Shown: positions 8,667-12,279 of the stretch, piece by piece | Numbering within the stretch: position 1 is the stretch's first letter | Layout of the letters: every line of letters starts with the position of its first letter | Source of the DNA: Amoebophrya sp. AT5.2 | Taxonomy: Eukaryota; Sar; Dinophyceae; Syndiniales; Amoebophryaceae | Length of the DNA: 12,279 nucleotides | Assembly (NCBI GenBank): GCA_005223375.1 | Contig: RXOD01005847.1 | Location: forward strand, 1 to 12,279 | Direction of reading: 5' to 3' | Translations under genes and position numbers: made by a program | The notes under the pieces: generated by a model | Told to the model about the DNA's origin: nothing | Databases searched by the model: none | The model's input: the letters and a program-made list of their open reading frames with translations, nothing else

Positions 8667-8771
8667 TAGGCTTAGGCGCGATAGTATTGCTCGGTGGTGC
8701 CCCTGATTTTGCGCCAAAATCCGGCGGACGAACCTACTTTCGTGCTTACGCATGCACCCTCAGTCAGGACC

Positions 8772-9522
8772 TCACGCCGTGACACAGACCAGGAATATCC
8801 AAATCGAAAGGATGTTCTGGCTGTAGGGATAGACCCTGACTGCGACGCTGAACTCGGCATCGTCGCTCCCCAATGCGATCAAATTCGTGTTTATCACCGC
8901 CTGCCACAGCTGGTTTACATCGGATATTTCCGAATTCAGAGGCACTCCGTACACCCGCAGGCCTCTGTGCCCGCCGAATTCTTCCTCCAGCTGCAGGAAG
9001 AAGGCGTCCAAGTCGGGTCTTGAGACCGGGTGCCGCACGCCGCTGCCGTCGTTTTGGTCTAGCGGGCCGCCGGCAGCCGAAGGAAAACCCCCGCCAGCAC
9101 CCCCTGGTCCACCAACGCCCATTCCAGCTGACGCCGCCATCCTGAGCGGCGCAGTTGCTTCGTTGCCGCCCTCGCGCTTGGTGTTTTTGAAGAGTTCCAG
9201 AGCGTCGAGCATGTCACGACACTTCCCAGCGATGGCGGCGTTGCTTCTCGTCCGCAGGTTCACCTCGGCGCGGGCGCGCAGGAAGCGCTTCCAGATCTCG
9301 TCCTCGATACTGCCCTGTAGGTTCTTCGACTTCGTCAGGTCCGGCGGGTCGTAGCGAAGCGGCGGCTGCAGCGTCTCAATCAGGCCGTCGGGGAAGAGGT
9401 GCTTCTTCTCAGACTCGTCGACGAACAGAGGCCGCCAGAGCGCGGAATTCTCGAGGTCGAAATCCATCTTGAGAACAGGGGACTCCGCGGCCGTGCCAGG
9501 AGAGCGGGCTGTGATAAATTGA
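8772..9522 (-). CDS. CC2D2A: CC2D2A gene, last exon
   Basis: This exon encodes about 249 residues and ends in TGA. MDFDLENSALWRPLF matches the INFDVTRPKLWKSFF region of animal CC2D2A, and the last ~25 residues match the family C-terminus closely. A Gly/Pro/Ala-rich insertion lies near 9040-9140. The 5' edge is uncertain. The best in-phase AG is at GAGAG|TCAATTT (exon top 9522). A better-looking acceptor, TTATCACAG|CCCGC (top 9508), is out of phase with every donor that keeps the conserved end of the previous exon. Confidence 0.85.
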
Positions 9523-12279
9523 CTCTCATTCTCATTGATAGATTGTAGAAGTGAGGATCGAGATCATAAATGATGAAAGTCAACAAACTTCAACTCAACC
9601 AAAAAGAATTCGTTTGGTACATTCAGCGCGATGCCGCAGTCGGTTGTACCAGACGTTGTCTGCGGAGAAGACGACGCTGACTTTCTGTATCGGACACGTG
9701 GTGCCGTAGGCTGACGGCCGTGCGCCCTGCGAACCCGTAAATCGGCCTGAAAGCGCAACAAAAGATTTCATCGAGGTGGCGACATGTGTTTTCGTGATGA
9801 CGAAAAGCGGTCAAGGGTAGCAGTAGATGTGAGTCGATGTGGTCGACACATTTCCACGACAAGGGCAGCATCAACACGGAAGATCTAGATCACCTGCGTC
9901 ACGATAAATACTGAAACTGCACTGCGTACTCGTTATCAACGTAGAAGCAGCTACCGACTCTCTGTTCCTGCGATCTGAAGCGCTTGACGCAGTCCCTGAC
10001 CGCGCTGACGCCCGGGATTACGTTTAGCATCGCGTGGCCGCGTTCCAGATCGACGGGGATGGCCGCGGCGGCCTGCTTGTAAAACGCTTCCGCCCGTCTC
10101 GGGACGAAATAGCATCGGTTTGTGATCGGGTCCCAGAACTCGCAGTCGCCGGAGGTTTGGTCCTGCCGCATCACATACATACCGTCACCGTCGGGGATCG
10201 CGTCGACTGACACACAGTAGCTCGCGACCTTGTGCGAAGGGTTCACCTGTGGGTATCGAAATTGGCGAGTGGCAATTTTTCATCCCGCCGAGACAAACTT
10301 TTCCAGCAAGATCTATGCGTGAGTACTACATGCTTTGATTTCCGTTGTTTTCGATTTGACACACCGCGCCTCGCCTCGGACGACAATTATCTCCGCGTAA
10401 ACTGTTGCAGCGCAAAATGCACCAAGATATGAACGTCGACGCACTCACCTCTCCCCTCTTTCCGTCAATGTAGTTGAAGTAGTTGCAGAGCAGGATTGCG
10501 TGTTCTTCGTAGTCCCCGCAGCCGATGTCGAGAAACGTCTTGCTCGTGCACCAGAGGTCCACCGCCCGCCCCTCGAACATCTGCGCGTCCGTGAGAAACG
10601 TGATCAGGCTGACGTAGCGGGCGCACTTCTCGATCGCGTAGGGATCATTTAGCACGTCCCCCACGACGTCCGTCGGCGGTTCCTGCGGGGTGATGTACCT
10701 CGTGATCAGCCTCGACCGCCCCTCAATGTCCGTTCCCAGGGCTTGCGCGAGGTTCTCCTTGATGATGCGGTCCGAACCCAAGGAAGACATCCACTGGTGC
10801 ACGTGGTTCAGCACGGCGCGAGACTCCTTACCGGGAATGATGGTCGCGGCCCCCGAGTCCGGCTCGGTAAGGACGCGATCCAGAGTTATGGACGCAAAAA
10901 GAAGGAGCGGCTCCTCGTCGTCGGCGTCGCCGCCTGCAGATGGCAAATGCGCGTTGGAGGTAGCAGGAGATTTAAGATGATTGCGATTGATGTCGGTAGA
11001 AATTGATTCTTCATCGTGATTTTTTCGAGCGCGACAACATAGAACATCGGGATCGGGGAGCGAAAAATGTCACAGCAATGCACCAGCCAACTGAGGAATG
11101 AAACCACTTGGACCACCGGTCAAGGGCGGGCTTCGATTTCTCAGGTGGCCGCTGGATTGGGGTTACTGTGACATTTTTCGCCCGACATGTTGCGAGCGGT
11201 AATTTTCTTTATTTATTATGCTTCCGTGCGCCGGACCTCCTGAAATGTACCTGAGTACCTGCTATTATCGGCGCCCCGGTATTTGGGTCGATGCCTCCTG
11301 TGCTCATCCGCTGTTGCGCTGCTTGCGACGGCGGCTTTTGGTATCCGATTATGCCCACTGGCGTTTTGACTCGGAACCGGCCCTCGACCTTGCAGTCGTT
11401 CGCCAGCACCGTTGGCCACGGCACCGCGAACGTCCCGAGGTACCGCCGTTCCCGCTTGAAGCCTCCCACGACGTTGCCGCCCCCCATCGACGAGGATGAA
11501 GAGCCCATTCCGCCCATCTGGCTACTGCGCCCCAAGTTGTCCGCGCCCCCCCCACCTCCGCCAAGCGGTATTTCCGTCTCGTCGAACACGTTGAAGTGAA
11601 TGCTGTTCGTGAACGCGTTCAGCGCGTCCCCGCTGAGCGACACATTCGGGTTCTGGCCGGAGGCCAGAGGAAACACCCGGTGCTGGTTCACGTCTGGGTT
11701 CAACCCCGGGACGCGATGGCCCGTGTCGGCTTTCAGCTGCATTTTGTCCATGTTCTCGAACGCGAGCTCGACCACCACCTCGCTGACCGTGAACCCCGTG
11801 CGCTGCTGCATCCTGTCCAAAGCGCTCGGGAGCCGCAGCGGCACGTTGTAGAGCTTCGCGACGTTGATGTGGATGCCCGCACGCTTCGACGACGGGTCGT
11901 GCATGCGCTGCTGCATGGTGGGCTTCAGCGGCCGCTTGGGCTTCAACAAGTTCTGCAGCTGGAGCCAGATCGCAGCCCAGTCGATCTCCTCCGCGTCTTG
12001 CCCGTGCTCGCGCACGACGGACCGCACCGAGTACTTCCTCTTCACAGCGGAGACCATCCGCGTCCGCGCCTGAATCGCGGAAATGAAGTCCTCCTGGGCG
12101 GAGGCGCCCCCAGCGCCCGCGTCTGCGGCGTCCCTGGGGGTACCAGCTCCTGGGGGTGCGGTGGCGGCGTCCTGAGGAGGGGACGGCGCGGCGGCGGTGC
12201 CGTCTGCTGCTGGCTCGGACCTTCGGGGCGTGCTGGAGCTCACGCTGGCCTTGTTCGGGAGCTTTACCTGGACAGCGGC
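8772..12279 (-). CDS. CC2D2A: CC2D2A orthologue (MKS/B9 ciliary transition-zone protein), C-terminal half, partial
   Basis: CC2D2A is a structural member of the MKS/B9 complex at the ciliary transition zone, which gates membrane-protein entry to the cilium. Human mutations cause Joubert and Meckel syndromes. The model joins 11259-12279, 10449-10933, 9912-10246 and 8772-9522, about 863 residues, open at the right edge. In order it shows a helical basic region, a C2 domain (GIHINVAKLYNVPLR to GRFRVKTPVGIIGY), the segment with ARYVSLITFL and YEEHAILLCNYF, the transglutaminase-like part with FWDPITNRCYF, and the ending AEFSVAVRVYPYSQNILSIW. All of these align in order with animal CC2D2A, and the stop falls where the animal protein ends. 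The transglutaminase-like fold lacks a catalytic Cys, so a binding role is likely. The N-terminal coiled coil and first C2 domain must lie beyond 12279. Confidence 0.93.
9523..9911 (-). other. CC2D2A intron with unclear splice sites
   Basis: About 389 bp. The upstream frame ends in TGA just after QFQYLS, so an intron is required. In-phase GT-AG choices are donor TTTCA|GTATTT or TTTATC|GTGACG with acceptor GAGAG|TCAATT. A classical-looking donor, CGCAG|GTGATC, sits 3 bases after the stop and cannot be used without reading through it. Internal ORFs are short and unrecognised. Confidence 0.7.
9912..10246 (-). CDS. CC2D2A: CC2D2A gene, exon with the transglutaminase-like core end
   Basis: This exon encodes about 112 residues starting VNPSHKVASYC. 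GMYVMRQDQ and CEFWDPITNRCYF correspond to the AYVLTWEQ and IWNPCSGHFY strands of animal CC2D2A. The WDP aspartate is retained, but the histidine usual in active transglutaminase folds is absent (MYVM). VGSCFYVDNEYAVQFQ matches the VGCLIGPDNIWFNIQ segment, so the exon must run at least to about 9912. The acceptor is CCCACAG|GTG. Confidence 0.88.
10247..10448 (-). other. CC2D2A intron (202 bp)
   Basis: Phase 0, donor GAGAG|GTGAGT (perfect consensus) and acceptor CCCACAG|GTG. The bases AGGTGA occur across both junctions, a 6-bp direct repeat. A small local hairpin (AAATTG/CAATTT) lies near the acceptor end. It splits the protein just after LLCNYFNYIDGKRGE. Confidence 0.92.
10449..10933 (-). CDS. 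CC2D2A: CC2D2A gene, exon between C2 and transglutaminase-like region
   Basis: This exon encodes about 161 residues in phase 1 to phase 0. It includes EPLLLFASITLD just after the C2 domain, RLITRYITPQEPP (animal FITRYLKPLNPP), CARYVSLITFLTD, and the family signature LWCTSKTFLDIGCGDYEEHA followed by ILLCNYF. In active transglutaminase-like enzymes a Cys sits near the GDYEEHA position; here it is D/Y, in line with a non-catalytic domain. Confidence 0.93.
10934..11258 (-). other. CC2D2A intron (325 bp) carrying a foldback element
   Basis: Phase 1, donor ATAGCAG|GTACTC and acceptor CATCTGCAG|GCGGC. Joining gives PIIAG-GDADDEEP and restores the family order. GCAGG spans both junctions, a 5-bp direct repeat. 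Unspliced reading hits TAA at 11209. About half the intron is the foldback at 11035-11200. An alternative donor, ACTCAG|GTACAT, lies 8 bases downstream but is out of phase. Confidence 0.9.
11035..11200. repeat. Long imperfect palindrome (foldback) inside an intron
   Basis: GCGAAAAATGTCACAG at 11060-11075 is exactly reversed and complemented at 11166-11181. Pairing continues inward: CCAGC..CTGAGGAAT (11083-11099) with 11136-11155, and CTTGGACC (11107-11114) with GGTCAAG (11118-11124), leaving a loop of about 3 nt. Outward, CAACAT and TCGG blocks pair with gaps. The whole would fold as one ~165-nt hairpin. It resembles an introner or MITE-like insertion, or a structured intronic RNA. Its identity is inferred; the pairing is seen. 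Confidence 0.8.
11259..12279 (-). CDS. CC2D2A: CC2D2A gene, exon with the C2 domain, open at the window edge
   Basis: This exon encodes about 340 codons with no stop up to the right edge. After an Ala/Pro/Ser-rich stretch, EDFISAIQARTRMVSAVKRK and KPKRPLKPTMQQRM match the helical region before the animal C2 domain. The C2 domain follows, about 11290-11890, with SIHFNVFDE and RRYLGTFAVPWPTVL. A Gly/Ser-rich insertion (GGGGGGADNLG to SSSSSMGGGN) sits in a C2 loop. A possible donor, CCAG|GTAAAG, lies 10-20 bases from the edge, so the most terminal residues (AAVQVKLPNK) may not belong to this exon. Confidence 0.92.

Larger units (their letters stand above)
6957..8771. other. Intergenic region between CC2D2A and NTE, no defended gene
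   Basis: This 1.8-kb stretch lies between the CC2D2A stop and the proposed NTE start, and should hold the CC2D2A 3' UTR (right side) and the NTE promoter and leader (left side). It is AT-richer than the genes, with a local GC-rich patch near 8155-8220. Open frames here are all under 130 codons, overlap on both strands and match no family I know. Small repeats are listed separately. A TATATAAAT string lies at 8365-8373 on the plus strand. Confidence 0.5.

Noticed and set aside
1..12279. Dinoflagellate spliced-leader sequence
   Set aside because: I looked for the conserved ending TTGGCTCAAG on both strands and did not see it; its absence from one window says nothing on the lineage.

Overview
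The window is nuclear DNA from a eukaryote. It holds two protein-coding genes on the minus strand, arranged head to tail, with spliceosomal GT-AG introns of about 200-390 bp. Coding DNA is GC-rich with strongly GC-ending codons in the conserved domains; introns and flanks are visibly more AT-rich. No bacterial operon, ribosome-binding site, CRISPR array, tRNA, rRNA or virus-like gene was found. One gene encodes a ciliary transition-zone protein, so the organism builds cilia or flagella. Large Gly/Ser/Ala/Pro-rich insertions inside conserved domains, and an intron that is largely one foldback repeat, fit a unicellular protist. A parasitic or free-living alveolate is one possibility, but the sequence alone does not fix the lineage.

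Positions 1-319 are the 3' flank of the first gene. Positions 320-6956 (minus) are a neuropathy target esterase (NTE/PNPLA6-type) lysophospholipase gene in a three-exon model. The model has a short exon with two hydrophobic segments (6756-6956, inferred), an exon with an acidic linker and the first half of cyclic-nucleotide-binding-like domain 1 (5830-6453), and a 5.2-kb exon with the rest of the protein, including the patatin catalytic domain (320-5539). Positions 6957-8771 are about 1.8 kb with no gene I can defend; they hold small tandem repeats and a few short doubtful ORFs.

Positions 8772-12279 (minus, running off the right edge) are the C-terminal half of a CC2D2A orthologue: the C2 domain, then the degenerate transglutaminase-like region and the conserved C-terminus, in four exons. 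Its first intron in this window contains a ~165-nt imperfect palindrome with a perfect 16-bp inverted repeat, which resembles an introner or MITE-type insertion. This is the most unusual feature of the window.

The two genes have no known joint pathway. NTE acts on phospholipids at the endoplasmic reticulum, and CC2D2A is part of the MKS/B9 complex at the ciliary base. Co-orientation is the only link seen. I did not find a clearly new multi-gene system.
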